64,000 bases of DNA from Bacillota bacterium (lineage in GTDB: Bacteria; Bacillota; Clostridia; Lachnospirales; Lachnospiraceae): positions 1-64,000 of the forward strand of contig JAEVYT010000014.1 of NCBI GenBank assembly GCA_023392615.1, read 5' to 3'. This document shows positions 17,113-26,686 of the stretch, one piece after another. The notes beneath the pieces are model-generated. The model did not search any database, had not been told where the DNA came from, and saw only the letters and a list, made by a program, of their open reading frames with translations. The translations under genes were made by a program, and so were the position numbers. Within the stretch, counting starts at the first letter, position 1; every line of letters starts with the position of its first letter.

Positions 17113-19083
17113 TCAATTCCCCCGCTCATTGAAGTAATCTATCGTTTTCTTTAAAACCTCAGCCTGTTTTATCGCATCTTCAATCTTCCAATAATTTGTT
17201 TTAAACTGCAATAGTTTCCCCTGAAGTTCCTCAGCTACGGGGCACAGTCCTATTTGGTAGGAGTCTAGATTTTTCTGTGAAATAAATTTCTCCCTTCCTA
17301 GCAAATTCTGATCACTCATCATCGGTTCAAGATAAGTCAACTTCCATGCTGCATAGATTCCGTCTCCGCCAAATGCTACAAACTGATCACGAAAATCCTT
17401 CCAACTAATGGATGGATGTTCTAGCTTAACGACATAGGTCCAATAAGTGCATTCATAATCCTTGCCTACATACTGTGGCTTAAGCCAAGTGTTTCCTTTT
17501 ATAATATTTTCATATAATGAAGCAACAATAATTCTTCTTGCTACAAGTGCTTCCACATTCTCTAGCTGCCCTAAAGCAACTGCAGCACATAGCTCCGGCA
17601 TACGATAATTCCATCCCATGGAGATATGTCTGGAATATTCCGGATCTTGAATCGTCTGTTTTGTGATTTTTGCTTTTGTAGCTCCAACGGCAGCATACCC
17701 TAATGAACTGACGCGTCTCACTCCCTCAGCAAGTTCTAATGAATCTGTAACCACCACACCTCCTTCTCCGCTAGTAATATGCTTTGAGCTTTGAAATGAA
17801 TAGCTTGCTATATGACCCAGCGTTCCTACCATTCTACCTTTGTAGGTCCCTAACATGCATTCTGCATTATCCTCTACTACAAGAATATTATGTTCCTTCG
17901 CTATCTCCATGATCGCATCCATATCGGGTGATAATCCATACAGTGATACCGTGATAATCGCTTTTGTATTAGCAGTAATTCTATCTTTTATGGAGGACGA
18001 AGAAATCAAAAATGTATCCGGATCAACATCTGCAAAGACGGGTGTTGCATTCGCCTGTAATACCGCAAAAGTGGTACTAGCCATAGTCAGTGGAGGTACA
18101 ATCACCTCATCGCCTACCCCAATTCCAGCTCCCTCCAATATAGCATGCAGAGTACAGGTACCATTAACCAATGCAATTGAATATTTGCAACCCAATTTTT
18201 CTGCCAAGGAATTCTCCAGCCTTTGCATCATCTGTGCTCCTTTTGAAGAACGAAATTCTGTATCAAGAACCTCCATAACATAATTCAGCTCATTTCCGTA
18301 GATACGCTTTATTACTTCTGTTTTTCGTTCGGCTTCTACTGATTTAATATATCCTTCATTCCTGATATGTCCCCCATTGATATCAAGTAATTCTGGATTT
18401 CTCCCAACTAAATCCAACACCTCTTGCATGGAGAAGATTTCATTTGGTTTTTTATAAAGCTCCTCATATATTTTATGAATAAAGATATAATCCTCCGGTT
18501 TATCTAAAGTCCAACGCATATTGGATAAATCTGTTTCATTCTCAAAATTATGGAGTTTGAATAGTTGTGGATTTTTATAGAGAAATGGAGTGACATGCTC
18601 CTTTTCAGATGAGAGCATTGCCTCCAAGAAGCATTTTTTAAGTGCATAAAAGGAGAACACTTCAACATCAATTCCCTCCGGATAAGTCGGGTTTATTGTA
18701 TTACTTACATAATCATAATCATTCTCTCGAAAAATGGATATAGCGTTCTCGATTACTTCAGGATCTTTTAAGGGATCATCTGCAGTGATTCGAACGATAA
18801 TCTTGGCTTCATATTGTTTTGCACAAAAATAAAAACGTTCAAGCACATTACTTTCGCTTCCACGAAAGACGTTGACGCCCTTGTCTTTGCAAAATAGTTC
18901 TATCGGGGTATCAAGTTCATTCTCTGTAGTGGCAACGACTATCTCTTGAATTGACGGAACCGCTATAACCCGATTAATAATCTGTTCCAGAATTGTCTTA
19001 TCCATCATTGGCATTAATACTTTACCGGGCAGTCTGGTGGATGCCATTCTTGCCTGAATGATTGCTACTATCTTACCGGTCAT
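17113..19083 (-). CDS. SpsF-like cytidylyltransferase fused to DegT/DnrJ aminotransferase
   Basis: A 656-residue fusion. Residues 1-245 are an SpsF/NeuA-like nucleotidyltransferase (IVAIIQARMASTRLPGKVL, then RITADDPLKDPE). Residues about 265-656 are a DegT/DnrJ/EryC1 PLP aminotransferase, with the Schiff-base lysine in SFQSSKHITSGEGG and nearby ALVNGTCTLHA and VVEDNAECMLG. The first half would activate a sugar acid with CTP; the second would aminate a 4-keto sugar. These steps normally belong to separate genes (SpsF/SpsC or PseF/PseC). The start at 19083 follows AAGGAGCAAAAGT; the upstream in-frame ATG has no site. Confidence 0.85.
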   Translation of the reverse strand: MTGKIVAIIQARMASTRLPGKVLMPMMDKTILEQIINRVIAVPSIQEIVVATTENELDTPIELFCKDKGVNVFRGSESNVLERFYFCAKQYEAKIIVRITADDPLKDPEVIENAISIFRENDYDYVSNTINPTYPEGIDVEVFSFYALKKCFLEAMLSSEKEHVTPFLYKNPQLFKLHNFENETDLSNMRWTLDKPEDYIFIHKIYEELYKKPNEIFSMQEVLDLVGRNPELLDINGGHIRNEGYIKSVEAERKTEVIKRIYGNELNYVMEVLDTEFRSSKGAQMMQRLENSLAEKLGCKYSIALVNGTCTLHAILEGAGIGVGDEVIVPPLTMASTTFAVLQANATPVFADVDPDTFLISSSSIKDRITANTKAIITVSLYGLSPDMDAIMEIAKEHNILVVEDNAECMLGTYKGRMVGTLGHIASYSFQSSKHITSGEGGVVVTDSLELAEGVRRVSSLGYAAVGATKAKITKQTIQDPEYSRHISMGWNYRMPELCAAVALGQLENVEALVARRIIVASLYENIIKGNTWLKPQYVGKDYECTYWTYVVKLEHPSISWKDFRDQFVAFGGDGIYAAWKLTYLEPMMSDQNLLGREKFISQKNLDSYQIGLCPVAEELQGKLLQFKTNYWKIEDAIKQAEVLKKTIDYFNERGN

Positions 19084-19125
19084 ACTTTTGCTCCTTATAT
19101 GCACTAATATAGTTTAAGCATTACA

Positions 19126-19995
19126 TTATCTCCATTTTAGCGGAGAAACAACTTCTTCCTTGATATCCCCAAATTCACATGCTATCGTATTGATAATAAC
19201 GGGGTCTATATCTTGATAAAATGCTTTTAGATTCTCATTAAGCTGAGCCATATTATCAACACCAAATATCACACTATGAATACCTTTTTTGTTTTTTATA
19301 TAATTCATTGCCACCTCACGCCTTGTAAAGTGATATTGTTCACATAGTTTTTGTAATTTAAATATCTCCTTCTCAGCTATAGGTAACTTCTTCCCCACCT
19401 TCTCCACATCCATAAGCAATAACCCCTGAAGGAAAATACTTCTCACATAGATGTCCTGGTTCGTATTTTCCTCATTTAATAATTCATCAAATCTTCTGTC
19501 GAAGATATTACAAGGAATTTGAATAATATCCAGTCCTCGTCTGATTGCATACTCACCATCCTCTGGGCTATATACCGATACTCCTATCTTAGCAGTTAAT
19601 CCCATATCCTTTAACGCATGCAAAGCTTCCATCGCATATTCATCATAAAGATACGATGCATTATGAAATAGCAACCCCTGCACCTGATTTAATCTTAACG
19701 AGAACAAAGAATCGTTCAGGGTTTTTTCCGCATATTTTTTATAATCCCGTTGATCAACATGATCAAATACGTTATATGGGAGTTTCGATATAATTTGAAA
19801 TCGATCATTTCTATTTTGAAAATACTCTCCAATAAGAGTTTGTGCTTCTCCATATCCGCTTGCACTATCTAAGCACTTTATTCCATGTCGGTAAGCATAA
19901 TCAAGGATAGTAAACACCTCATCCTTACTTGGTTTTCCCTGTCCCTGTATCCCATAGTCCATTCCAAATTGAACGGTACCCAAGCATAAATTCAT
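19126..19995 (-). CDS. Aldo/keto reductase
   Basis: A 289-residue aldo/keto reductase barrel. The tetrad is visible as D in KCLDSASGYGEAQ, Y in the same segment, K in IISKLPY and H in LLFHNAS. It is encoded 42 bp upstream of the SpsF-DegT fusion. Similar reductases are often encoded next to SpsF and NeuB homologues in flagellin or surface-sugar clusters, so a role in tailoring the same sugar is likely, though no reaction can be named. The ATG is preceded by GAGGGGAGTGTATAG. Confidence 0.8.
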   Translation of the reverse strand: MNLCLGTVQFGMDYGIQGQGKPSKDEVFTILDYAYRHGIKCLDSASGYGEAQTLIGEYFQNRNDRFQIISKLPYNVFDHVDQRDYKKYAEKTLNDSLFSLRLNQVQGLLFHNASYLYDEYAMEALHALKDMGLTAKIGVSVYSPEDGEYAIRRGLDIIQIPCNIFDRRFDELLNEENTNQDIYVRSIFLQGLLLMDVEKVGKKLPIAEKEIFKLQKLCEQYHFTRREVAMNYIKNKKGIHSVIFGVDNMAQLNENLKAFYQDIDPVIINTIACEFGDIKEEVVSPLKWR

Positions 19996-20016
19996 CTATA
20001 CACTCCCCTCGTACCT

Positions 20017-21291
20017 TTATTTTAACTTGGTTGAGACCCAGTACTGCTTTGCAGCAAACTGTCCATCCCTCCTAGTGGAATAAGAACACATACTGGTATC
20101 AATTGTCTTCTCCTCCACTGCAAAGGTGATTATTCCTTTTTTATAATCGATACCATCCAGACCTGGGCGACAAATTGTAAAATCCAATACATAATTGCCC
20201 GCCTTTAAGATTGGCGGAAGATTTACCCTAGCAATATATCTACCTGGCTCCCTTTTATTTAGCAAATCTCGATTGACATCTGTATCAAAGCTATGACACA
20301 CAGCCCCTTGATTTTTATAAACGGAAAATCCCAAGGCCACTCCAACCAAAGGCTTTTTAATCTCATACTCCACCTCAAGAATCATCTGCTCGAACATCTC
20401 AAAGATTGGAGAGATATCTCCTTTCGAGTTTATTAGACTCACGCGATAAACCTGCGCATTTTCTTTCTGATCATCTTTTTCATATTCAACATTCGGAACC
20501 AAATCAAGAGATTGTTTCTGGCTAATATACTCCTCTATTACATCCTGAGTCTCTCCGACTTTTATTAATTTTCCATGATCGAGTAAGATACATTTATTAC
20601 ATAGTGCTTTAATCATTGATAATTGATGACTCACAAATAATACTGTTCTACCTCCCTGGCTAATGTCCCCCATCTTGCCGAGACATTTTTGCTGAAACTG
20701 ATAATCACCAACTGCTAATACCTCATCGACTACCAGTATCTCAGGCTCAAGATGTGCAGCTACCGCAAATGCTAATCTTACATACATACCGGATGAGTAA
20801 CGCTTTACCGGAGTATCAATAAACCGTTCAATTTCTGCAAATTCTATAATATCTTTTAACTTATTATCAATCTCCTTCTTTGACATACCAAGAATTGCAC
20901 CATTCAAATACGTATTTTCCCGTCCAGTAAGTTCTGGATGAAAACCAGTACCTACCTCTAATAAACTGGCTATACGGCCCTTTACATAGATATTTCCAGT
21001 GGTCGGCGCAGTGACTCTAGATAGAATTTTAAGTAGCGTAGATTTCCCTGCACCATTGGATCCAATAATGCCTAAGGTATCTCCTTCCTTAATATCCAGA
21101 TTTATATTATCCAGAGCATATAACTTCTCGTTTTTATCATAGCTCACCGATCCAATTTTTAGATTTGGATCTTCTTTTTTTAAGATTCTCGCAAAAAAAC
21201 TATTCAAGTCCTGCGATAACGTTCTACCATTTATTGAGCCAAGTCGATATGTTTTACATAAATCTTCAATTTTTATAACTGTATTATTCAT
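20017..21291 (-). CDS. wzt: Polysaccharide ABC exporter ATPase with C-terminal sugar-binding domain
   Basis: A 424-residue ATPase of the Wzt/TagH/RgpD group. Walker A is IGSNGAGKSTLLKILSRV, the signature is VKRYSSGMYVRLAFA, and Walker B is EILVVDEVLAVGD. Residues about 265-424 form an extra domain like the Wzt C-terminal module that recognises the chain end of the exported polymer. Paired with the permease at 21305-22174, it should move a lipid-linked glycan out through the membrane. TagGH-like teichoic acid export is the alternative, but the location in this sugar operon favours the polysaccharide. Confidence 0.9.
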   Translation of the reverse strand: MNNTVIKIEDLCKTYRLGSINGRTLSQDLNSFFARILKKEDPNLKIGSVSYDKNEKLYALDNINLDIKEGDTLGIIGSNGAGKSTLLKILSRVTAPTTGNIYVKGRIASLLEVGTGFHPELTGRENTYLNGAILGMSKKEIDNKLKDIIEFAEIERFIDTPVKRYSSGMYVRLAFAVAAHLEPEILVVDEVLAVGDYQFQQKCLGKMGDISQGGRTVLFVSHQLSMIKALCNKCILLDHGKLIKVGETQDVIEEYISQKQSLDLVPNVEYEKDDQKENAQVYRVSLINSKGDISPIFEMFEQMILEVEYEIKKPLVGVALGFSVYKNQGAVCHSFDTDVNRDLLNKREPGRYIARVNLPPILKAGNYVLDFTICRPGLDGIDYKKGIITFAVEEKTIDTSMCSYSTRRDGQFAAKQYWVSTKLK

Positions 21292-21304
21292 ATTCAGCCC
21301 TCCC

Positions 21305-22174
21305 TTAAACGGTATCCATAAAGGTTTTTTCTACTTTACAGAAGATTGCTACCCCAATAAATAGAACAACTACTGTTACAACAGAACTATAGATAAGGTA
21401 AGATAGCGGCAAACTTCCGGATCCCAAAAAGGCATAACGGAATATCTCTATCAAAGAGGACATCGGGTTAAGCATGATTATTGATTTATATTGTTCTGAC
21501 AATCCGGTTATCGGATAGACTATCGGAGTCGCATACATCCATAACTGAATCCCAAACGTCACAAGTATTGTTAAATCACGATACTTCGTAGTAAGGGAGG
21601 ATATAATTATTCCAAAACCTAATCCCAATAGTGCAACTAATATAACCAGAACCGGAGTAATCAAAATCCATAAATTCGGATAAACCGGTGAACCAATAAC
21701 AACATAATAAATTACAAAACCTACGAACATAACCAACTGTATCAAAAAGCTAATCAGCCCAAAAATAACTGTAGATAAAGGCATGGTAAGTCTTGGAAAA
21801 TATACTTTTCCGAATAATACTGCATTACTGGTAAAGGTCGTGGCAGTGGTATTCAAGCAATATGCAAAATAAGACCAAAGCGTATTACCAGCCATGTAAA
21901 ATAAAAATTGAGGTACATTATCAGTAGGTATCTTCGCTATATTTCCAAATACAACGGTAAAGATTAAAACCGTGATTAAGGGACTTAGGATAAACCAAAG
22001 AGGCCCCAGTATTGTTTGCTTATACATGGAGGTATAATTTCTTCTAACGAACAATTTTACCAAATCCCTATACTGCCATAGCTCTTTTAAGTTAATATCA
22101 AACCAACCGTTTTTTGGTTTAATGACCATCGTCCAATCTTCCGTATTCGCCACATTATTTTGATTGGATAACAT
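21305..22174 (-). CDS. wzm: Polysaccharide ABC exporter permease
   Basis: A 289-residue ABC-2 permease of the Wzm/TagG/RgpC type with about six membrane segments and the family motif YKQTILGPLWFILSP near residue 50. I start it at the ATG at 22174, preceded by AAAGGA and lying inside the last codons of the upstream gene (20-bp overlap), which suggests translational coupling. A longer frame from 22213 would add thirteen residues without a ribosome site. It forms the channel for the adjacent ATPase. Confidence 0.88.
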   Translation of the reverse strand: MLSNQNNVANTEDWTMVIKPKNGWFDINLKELWQYRDLVKLFVRRNYTSMYKQTILGPLWFILSPLITVLIFTVVFGNIAKIPTDNVPQFLFYMAGNTLWSYFAYCLNTTATTFTSNAVLFGKVYFPRLTMPLSTVIFGLISFLIQLVMFVGFVIYYVVIGSPVYPNLWILITPVLVILVALLGLGFGIIISSLTTKYRDLTILVTFGIQLWMYATPIVYPITGLSEQYKSIIMLNPMSSLIEIFRYAFLGSGSLPLSYLIYSSVVTVVVLFIGVAIFCKVEKTFMDTV

Positions 22175-23009
22175 CCTTAAGATTTCCTTTCTCAATACAA
22201 TCCAATATTCCACCCTCAGTGAGATTTATTAATTTAATATCTTTTTGTTTAAAATAACTGTTTAACAAGCGGTAACTTTTAAAAATATGGTGCCATTCAA
22301 AAAACATATGTTCACAACTTATTACAATATTTTCTTGCTTTTCTTTTTCCTTATCTGGAAGTTTGTAAGCATAATTCGTTATATCCTTCTTTTCACTTCG
22401 TTCAATAAAATTTAATATTCCTGTGCAGTCACAACCCAAGAGATAAATCTCCTTAAATCCCATATAAACAGCAATTGATATTGCACTCTGAACTACAGTA
22501 CAGTAATAAGGAAGAAGCTTACACAGATCCATATTCATAAATTCTACATCTTCAATTTCAATCCCGTTTGTAAAATAATAGATTGGATAATCATCTTCTA
22601 ACCCTTTTGAGCTTTTGTTTTGATAACCGCTACCCTCGAGAAAGATTCCCTTAAGTTTCGTTTTAGATGTAAGAATATTAATGATATCCCCCAACTCACC
22701 AAAATAGTATGGATCGGAAAACACATGATAATCTGTATGAATTTTTTCAAAGTCCTCTTTATAATAAAGATCATTTACCGTGAATGTAATTTCATCGCTC
22801 AGTTTCGACAAATCCACTTCCGAGAGGGAAGGCCCATTTCCCAACACAAAACATCTCGAACCTTTATGAATATTTTTAAGTTTACGATTCCTTTTCAGAG
22901 CAAGACCTAATTTACTCTTCCTTATATGTTTGTATTTCTTTCTATAGGAACGTTTTTTATAAACTTTATTTGGTAAGAGTTTAGAAAGCATTCGATCGAT
23001 ATAATTCAT
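22155..23009 (-). CDS. GT42/DUF115-like putative sialyl- or nonulosonyltransferase
   Basis: A 284-residue soluble protein. Near residue 55 it has CFVLGNGPSLSEVDLSKL, then a VNDLYYKEDF segment; mid-protein ISIAVYMGFKEIYLLGCDC and a C-terminal KQKDIKLINL follow. By memory these align with Campylobacter Cst-type sialyltransferases (GT42): GNGPSLKEID, GYKEIYLSGIDF and a KIKLYCL segment. The related DUF115/MptE-like family is the alternative. With a NeuB-like synthase and a CMP-transferase-like domain in the same operon, transfer of a nonulosonic acid is a reasonable inference. I chose ATG 23009 over 23039, which has no ribosome site; this choice is uncertain. Confidence 0.6.
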   Translation of the reverse strand: MNYIDRMLSKLLPNKVYKKRSYRKKYKHIRKSKLGLALKRNRKLKNIHKGSRCFVLGNGPSLSEVDLSKLSDEITFTVNDLYYKEDFEKIHTDYHVFSDPYYFGELGDIINILTSKTKLKGIFLEGSGYQNKSSKGLEDDYPIYYFTNGIEIEDVEFMNMDLCKLLPYYCTVVQSAISIAVYMGFKEIYLLGCDCTGILNFIERSEKKDITNYAYKLPDKEKEKQENIVISCEHMFFEWHHIFKSYRLLNSYFKQKDIKLINLTEGGILDCIEKGNLKDVIQSK

Positions 23010-23099
23010 ATAATCCACTTCCCATCCTACTTTTGACATTCAAACAACTCTAGATTTATACCATATGTTGTTACTCTGCGTTATTATAACATATGCTTT

Positions 23100-24359
23100 T
23101 TATATCAATTGTTGATTAATCCCATGTAATTCATTACAGAGAGTGAGGAATTCATTACCAACATATTCAACTGTGCACTCATAATATCTTCTTCGAATAA
23201 TCCGGTACTCAATATTTACCTTTCGATACCTTATACAAAAATAAACCAGATCATCCAAAGTTCTACGATCAATTCTACTTTCAAATATATTCAGACAACA
23301 TGGATATCTGGATAAGTACTCAAGACTGGGACAATTCTCCACTTTAAACAAATTCACAATTGGCTTTCCGGTACTTATATATTCTAACGTTTTGCTTGGT
23401 AATTGATTAGGAATACTATTGCCCAGATTAATTAAGATATGAGCATTCAGCTCTGCGTTAATCGCAACTTCTCTTGAGCGTGAACCATAGAAAAAAATAT
23501 TACTTTCTCCTTCGCTAAGATAGGAGCTCCATCTTTCTTTGTCCTCTCCGATGATATGTAGTCTAATATGATCCCTTTTCAGATTTTCAAACATCTGAAA
23601 CAAAACCCTGGGATTCCTTGTCTCCTGGTTAAACCTTCCAACAAATACACAATTCACATAATTTTTAGGAAAGATGATATCCTCTTCAACCAGCGTTTTC
23701 CTTAGTTTTTGAACAACCGGAAAATTAAGTACTTTAAATTTATTTAGATTGATACCACTATTGTCCGCCAAAATCTCACGCATAATTGGGGCTGTAACAA
23801 TGACCTTATCTGTAATCTGAAGTACTTGTGTTTGAAATTGCATTAAATCAGCCATTTGATATTTATTTATATAGTAATAATTCGTTGCAAATGGGTCTTG
23901 CATATAGATCATCCATATAAAATTCTTCGGATATATCTTTAGGTATTTTATAATTGGTAAACAGGATTCAAAAGGATAGCATACATTGATTACGGCATGA
24001 ATATGTTTTTTTTCTAAAATTTCTTTCAGCCTAATGGTAGAGAAATAGCTCCAATAATTTTTAAGATATTCTTTGTGATTAAAATAGTCGCCTAGAATGG
24101 CGGATAATAATTTTATTGCATGAATCAGCTTATGCTGATTAATATATTCTTTTACTTGATTTTTATCAAAAGTCTCTCTAATTCGGTGTATGCGAATATC
24201 ATTCCATTGTTCCTCATCTTGATTATTATTATCTGATTTTAGGGTCAAGATATCAACTTCATGTCCCATTCTAATAAACGCTTGTGAAAGGTTATTAATA
24301 ATCAATGAATTTGCACTAAAATTTGGGTAAAAATCGTATGTAATAAACAACAGTTTCAT
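23100..24359 (-). CDS. Glycosyltransferase, GT4-like
   Basis: A 419-residue GT-B protein. The N-terminal FITYDFYPNFSANSLIINNLSQAF has the GT4 acceptor-domain start with a following GHEVDIL; the C-terminal nucleotide-sugar half shows FVGRFNQETRNP and TLEYISTGKPIVNL near residue 335. The usual E-x7-E motif is not obvious, so it belongs to a divergent GT4 branch. It likely adds one sugar of the repeat unit on the cytoplasmic face. Donor and acceptor are unknown. AGGG lies before the ATG. Confidence 0.8.
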   Translation of the reverse strand: MKLLFITYDFYPNFSANSLIINNLSQAFIRMGHEVDILTLKSDNNNQDEEQWNDIRIHRIRETFDKNQVKEYINQHKLIHAIKLLSAILGDYFNHKEYLKNYWSYFSTIRLKEILEKKHIHAVINVCYPFESCLPIIKYLKIYPKNFIWMIYMQDPFATNYYYINKYQMADLMQFQTQVLQITDKVIVTAPIMREILADNSGINLNKFKVLNFPVVQKLRKTLVEEDIIFPKNYVNCVFVGRFNQETRNPRVLFQMFENLKRDHIRLHIIGEDKERWSSYLSEGESNIFFYGSRSREVAINAELNAHILINLGNSIPNQLPSKTLEYISTGKPIVNLFKVENCPSLEYLSRYPCCLNIFESRIDRRTLDDLVYFCIRYRKVNIEYRIIRRRYYECTVEYVGNEFLTLCNELHGINQQLI

Positions 24360-24382
24360 TTATTTACCCTCGTTTCCCTAGT

Positions 24383-25531
24383 TTAAAGCTCACTATAAAC
24401 GCGGGCTAGACTCTTTGCAGAATCTGCCCAGGTATATTGTTTTGTCACAGTGTAATAACCGTTCAAGGCGATTTGTGCTGCCTGATCCGGATATTGTTTT
24501 AAAAAATTTAACTTTTCAAAGATCTGTTCAACATTATGTGGTTGTACTAACATACCGTTAATTCCGTCAATAATAATTTCATCAATTCCTTGATTCCAAC
24601 AACCGATTACCGGTATTTTGCAGGCCATGGCCTCTAGATATGCACAACCAAGAGCTTCATAATAGGAAGGCATAACAAAGACGTCACATTGTCTTACAAT
24701 ATTTGCAACCTCCTCATACTCGATATATCCGATCATTCGTACTATGTTCTCCATATTTAGCTCTTTCACCAAAGCATTTAAGGATTCCTCCTCTGGCCCA
24801 TATCCAACTAAGTATAAACGAATTGTTTCGTCCGAATATGTGTCCGTGAGAAGTTTTACTGCTTTGATTAAATAATGATTCCCTTTTATTTTCTTGAAAC
24901 TTGCTACACTAACAATCGTATAATTATCATATTTTTGAGCAGAAGGAGTAAACAAACTCGTATTCACTCCATTATATACCGTATACACTCTATCGTTAGA
25001 CAAGTAATACTTTGCACGTTCACATACCTTATCACTCACTCCTACCACAGCATCCGCTTTTCCTATTAAAGATTTCAGCACATGGTTACCTCGATGTTGT
25101 AGCACCCTTACTAATAATGGGATTGGATAATCATATAGAATTGATAAACCATGAAAATGTATTACCAGCTTTACTTTATATTTTTGAGCTATCCATGTAA
25201 ATATCCTTAGCGTGAATTCATCAAACATATGAATTGAGATAACATCATATTGAGTAAAATCAAAGAATTGCTCAAATATACTAACATTCCTTCTCAGCGC
25301 CAGGTAACTAAATATCTGTTTATAAAGAGTAAAATATTCTGAATAGTATACAGACACATCGGATACTTCTTTTTTCACTATCTTTTCATTCAATCTATAG
25401 GTGTTGAAAGGAACAATTACTTCTACATTATGTCCTAAACTAATTAGTGCCTGTGCCTGCTGTTGAATGAAAATGCAAAATTGAGGCCTATCACTACTCG
25501 GATAATAGTTTGATACAAATAAGATATTCAT
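24383..25531 (-). CDS. Glycosyltransferase family 4
   Basis: A 382-residue GT4 enzyme. N-terminal FVSNYYPSSDRPQFCIFIQQQAQAL and GHNVEVIVPF are typical. The donor domain contains SVASFKKIKGNHYLI and the retaining-GT4 E-x7-E motif in MPSYYEALGCAYLEAMACK near residue 295. Cytoplasmic, acting on a lipid-linked oligosaccharide. The sugar cannot be told from sequence. It lies 23 bp upstream of the next transferase gene and is preceded by TGGAGCATAAAT. Confidence 0.88.
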   Translation of the reverse strand: MNILFVSNYYPSSDRPQFCIFIQQQAQALISLGHNVEVIVPFNTYRLNEKIVKKEVSDVSVYYSEYFTLYKQIFSYLALRRNVSIFEQFFDFTQYDVISIHMFDEFTLRIFTWIAQKYKVKLVIHFHGLSILYDYPIPLLVRVLQHRGNHVLKSLIGKADAVVGVSDKVCERAKYYLSNDRVYTVYNGVNTSLFTPSAQKYDNYTIVSVASFKKIKGNHYLIKAVKLLTDTYSDETIRLYLVGYGPEEESLNALVKELNMENIVRMIGYIEYEEVANIVRQCDVFVMPSYYEALGCAYLEAMACKIPVIGCWNQGIDEIIIDGINGMLVQPHNVEQIFEKLNFLKQYPDQAAQIALNGYYTVTKQYTWADSAKSLARVYSEL

Positions 25532-25582
25532 ATTTATGCTCCATTTAATAAGGAATACGTGTCTACTGTATTCAGTAGTTAA

Positions 25583-26674
25583 CTATATATAACTTAATGA
25601 GCTTAAGTACCTCAATCCGGCTTCTCTTTCCGATTCAATCACCTTGTTTGTATACGAAAAGTCTATCTCCTCTGTGGTAATTTCTTCAACGTTCCTAATA
25701 ATTCGATTTTCTACTCCTAAATGTTTCAATAATCCAGTAATGCGTATTGGCGCCGTATTCCCTAGAAGAGCAAAAAATTTTATATTAAATAAACAGGAAA
25801 ATGCTGTACCATGAAAAGATGTAGTAAGCACATACTCTGCATTCTGTACTAAATATATGAACTCTTCAACTGATGCATCTTTAATATTAATATCACCTTT
25901 GATATGAGTGAACAACTCTGTCGTTATTACTACAATCTGATATCCGGTAAGCTGTTTTAATCGTTCTAGTGCTTTCTTTATGATCGGGTGACCGGACATC
26001 GGATAACATAAGATATATTTGGTCCGTATCCTCCTGATTTTTGAAAAGTCTGTCCATTCTTGATTTGATAACAAAAATACAGGGTCGCAATTTTTTTGTA
26101 CTATCAGTTTATTTTCTACTAATTGTTCTATATATTCCCTAGCCTCCGCCTCTCTTACCGATATTGAATTAAATTGTGATATCAATTCTTGAAGTTGATT
26201 TTGATATTGCACGTTATTATAACTTGATCCCATACTTACTGCATACGAGGCACGCTTAATATTTGAATCTCCAAAATCCAAAAAAAACTCTTTTCGAATT
26301 ATAGTTGAAACATTCCATAATTGGTCACTTCCGGCAATATACCAATCTACCTTTGGTGGATCACTTCTTAATTCTTCTAAAGTATTGTATTTTCTTGTTA
26401 GGTTAAGCTTTTTATAAGTAAATTCCTTAAAATGACGACTTCTTTTACGAATTACACGTAAATCAATCAAAAATTCTGTGTATCGCATTGTATTCACTAG
26501 AAAAATCTTTGGTGACTTACCCTTGATATTTTGATATAACTTGTTTTTCTCTGAACAATAATTAATGATCACATTATTGATCCCCAAATTTCTTTGAGCT
26601 TGCTGAAGAGCGTACGCCTGTAATACGGCTCCGTAATTATATACATTATGGTATGTAATAGTGGCCGTTTTCAA
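25583..26674 (-). CDS. Polysaccharide pyruvyl transferase family protein
   Basis: A 363-residue protein of the CsaB/WcaK family: N-terminal TITYHNVYNYGAVLQAYALQ, GSDQLWN near residue 115, the SMGSSYNN loop, SVREAEAREY, and the C-terminal TTSFHGTAFSCLFN. It would add a ketal-linked pyruvate to a sugar, giving the polymer negative charge. The initiation codon is TTG, preceded by AAGGAG at seven bases. It lies 12 bp after the F420-beta-like gene, a pairing seen in many anaerobe surface-sugar clusters. Confidence 0.85.
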   Translation of the reverse strand: MKTATITYHNVYNYGAVLQAYALQQAQRNLGINNVIINYCSEKNKLYQNIKGKSPKIFLVNTMRYTEFLIDLRVIRKRSRHFKEFTYKKLNLTRKYNTLEELRSDPPKVDWYIAGSDQLWNVSTIIRKEFFLDFGDSNIKRASYAVSMGSSYNNVQYQNQLQELISQFNSISVREAEAREYIEQLVENKLIVQKNCDPVFLLSNQEWTDFSKIRRIRTKYILCYPMSGHPIIKKALERLKQLTGYQIVVITTELFTHIKGDINIKDASVEEFIYLVQNAEYVLTTSFHGTAFSCLFNIKFFALLGNTAPIRITGLLKHLGVENRIIRNVEEITTEEIDFSYTNKVIESEREAGLRYLSSLSYI

Positions 26675-26686
26675 ATCATCACTCCT

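Noticed and set aside
17855..18283. 142-codon plus-strand frame
   Set aside because: Fully antisense to the aminotransferase half of the SpsF-DegT fusion; the minus frame has catalytic motifs.
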